A DNA stretch of 64,000 bases from Aquila chrysaetos chrysaetos (lineage: Eukaryota; Chordata; Aves; Accipitriformes; Accipitridae), in NCBI RefSeq assembly GCF_900496995.4, contig NC_044004.1, forward strand, positions 5,952,001-6,016,000, written 5' to 3'. How positions within the stretch are numbered: position 1 is the stretch's first letter; each line of letters starts with the position of its first letter. Below are positions 62,716 through 64,000 of the stretch, piece by piece. Both the position numbers and the translations under genes were made by a program. Below the pieces are notes generated by a model that searched no databases, was not told the origin of the DNA, and saw only the letters and a program-made list of their open reading frames with translations.

Positions 62716-64000
62716 TCCCTGCTGAGTCAGCCTGAAACACTCTGACATGGCTCCAAACTCATCCTTCCTTGGTGCTGTTACAGGAAAGCACAATGGTTCA
62801 CAACATTTCTTGCCTAAATCTTACCTATAGCTGCTTTACACAGCAGCATGGGTGCTGCTGGGGGAACATTGCTCCTGCCAAGGGAATGCAATAGCATTTT
62901 ATCTTCCTCCCTCCAAACCCCACAAGTTGCCTGCACAGCTAGAGACTGGTTCTCTCCCAAGGGATTTTCATAGTGTGTAAGACCTGTTCTTAACCACAGG
63001 ACAACTGGAAATGTGTTAAACCTGCCAGAAATAATACCAGCAGCTGGGAGCCGCAGTAACCAGAAACTTGTAATCCATTTCCATGCATTACAAACCTGCT
63101 CAGGTTTTACAGTAGCAGTATTTAGTTTGCACGCCACAATCTTAGAAGAAAGGGTTAAAATGTGTTATGAGCCGAATCCTGCTCTGGAGATCTGATAATC
63201 TAATTACAGCAGTTCAGGTCCCTTCTCTACCCCCAGTGCAATCATGTTTGCATCCAGGAGTGATACCGATCTGATTCCACCCAGTTTAAGCTCTCTCCAA
63301 GCAGCAGCCTCGCTCCCCACGTAACACAAGCTGCTTGCACTTGTGCACCGCCAGGTAGCTGCTGCAATGCACTGAGAGAATCTGCGCTCCCTGTTCCCAG
63401 GGATGGGAGGAGTTTTTTTCCCCAGTTTTTGGTGGACAGATGAGCTCCTGAACTCTGGTTTGCTGAAATGCTTTGGATGCAGGAATGCTGCTTTCCCCCT
63501 TGCTACGGGCAATCTGTTCCCACTAGGAGAAAGTGATGCTCAGTGCCTCCGCGGGGAGAATGCTGGAAGCAGGAGAAGGGATGACTTCTGAACTGACCTC
63601 AGAAGTGGCCTTTGCCTGGCCAAGCCACCACGACTAGATCCTCAGCTATTAGGAGGTGTTTGTTCAATAAGTCTAGGAAAACATGTCAATTTGCAGCAGA
63701 GGAATTGCCCCAGCTCACTTTACGTCAGACGTTTCACTTGTGGCTCACTCCCTTGGCTCCTCTGACTGTACAGAGCATATTTCCCCTGCTTCTTACAGGA
63801 CTTGGACACCTCGCTCACTTATAGACACCCACCTGCAGACACGTACGATTCAGTGTCTTACCTGCAAGCTGCATCCTGCCCTCCCTGCCCACCTACATGC
63901 CTGGCTCTCAGATCCTCACCAAAACTCCTCTTTCTAAGAGTGGGATTAGTTTCACCAACTTAAAGTGTTTCCAGCACAGATGTCGGCCTCTGAGCTAATC

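Larger units (their letters stand above)
60016..64000. other. Intergenic, no gene seen
   Basis: Non-coding apart from the poly(G) run at 60,571 and the MIR-like relic at 62,597. All open frames are short and unmatched. Confidence 0.6.

Noticed and set aside
1-64000. Exons of EIF2AK3 or THNSL2, the expected flanking genes
   Set aside because: No kinase, luminal-domain or threonine-synthase-like peptide was recognised in any frame.

Overview
This is a vertebrate nuclear window and almost certainly comes from a bird. The evidence is CR1 LINE 3' ends (with the tandem ATTCTATGAT-type terminus), a solo LTR of a family I recognise from avian genomes, GT-AG split genes, a large CpG island and no dense bacterial-style coding. 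Most of the 64 kb is non-coding. Nearly all of the open frames of 60-130 codons are chance frames.

Two protein-coding genes can be supported, arranged head to head. On the minus strand (27,897-33,381) is a four-exon gene for a 231-residue protein. Its N-terminal part resembles TEX37/SPMIP9, a sperm-tail microtubule inner protein, as I remember it. On the plus strand (52,144-54,830) is a two-exon forkhead transcription factor gene, called FOXI3. As I recall, TEX37 and FOXI3 are also head-to-head neighbours in mammals, so each call supports the other. The flanking genes in mammals (EIF2AK3, THNSL2) were looked for and not found.

Layout: 1-27.3 kb is intergenic with a microsatellite and two CR1 fragments. 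27.3-27.85 kb is a solo LTR with a 5-bp target-site duplication, lying 45 bp past the stop codon of the TEX37-like gene. 27.9-33.4 kb is that gene, with a pentanucleotide purine tract in intron 2. 33.4-50.9 kb is the inter-promoter span, with very old repeats: palindromic MITE-like relics, a decayed reverse-transcriptase LINE that does not look like CR1, and an ancient CR1-type LINE. A minus-strand exon-like module with good splice signals lies at 49.5 kb. 50.9-54.1 kb is the CpG island covering the FOXI3 promoter, exon 1 and the intron, which carries a 41-bp minisatellite. 54.2-55.8 kb is FOXI3 exon 2 and 3' UTR. 55.8-64 kb is intergenic with another palindromic relic and a MIR-like SINE.

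The two genes are not expected to act together: one encodes a developmental regulator of ectodermal and placodal tissue, the other a probable sperm flagellum component. No clearly new biological system was found. The observations most worth checking are the splice-signal-bearing minisatellite in the FOXI3 intron, the LTR that seems to supply the poly(A) signal of the TEX37-like gene, and the ambiguous FOXI3 start. Family assignments rest on remembered sequences; no alignments were run.
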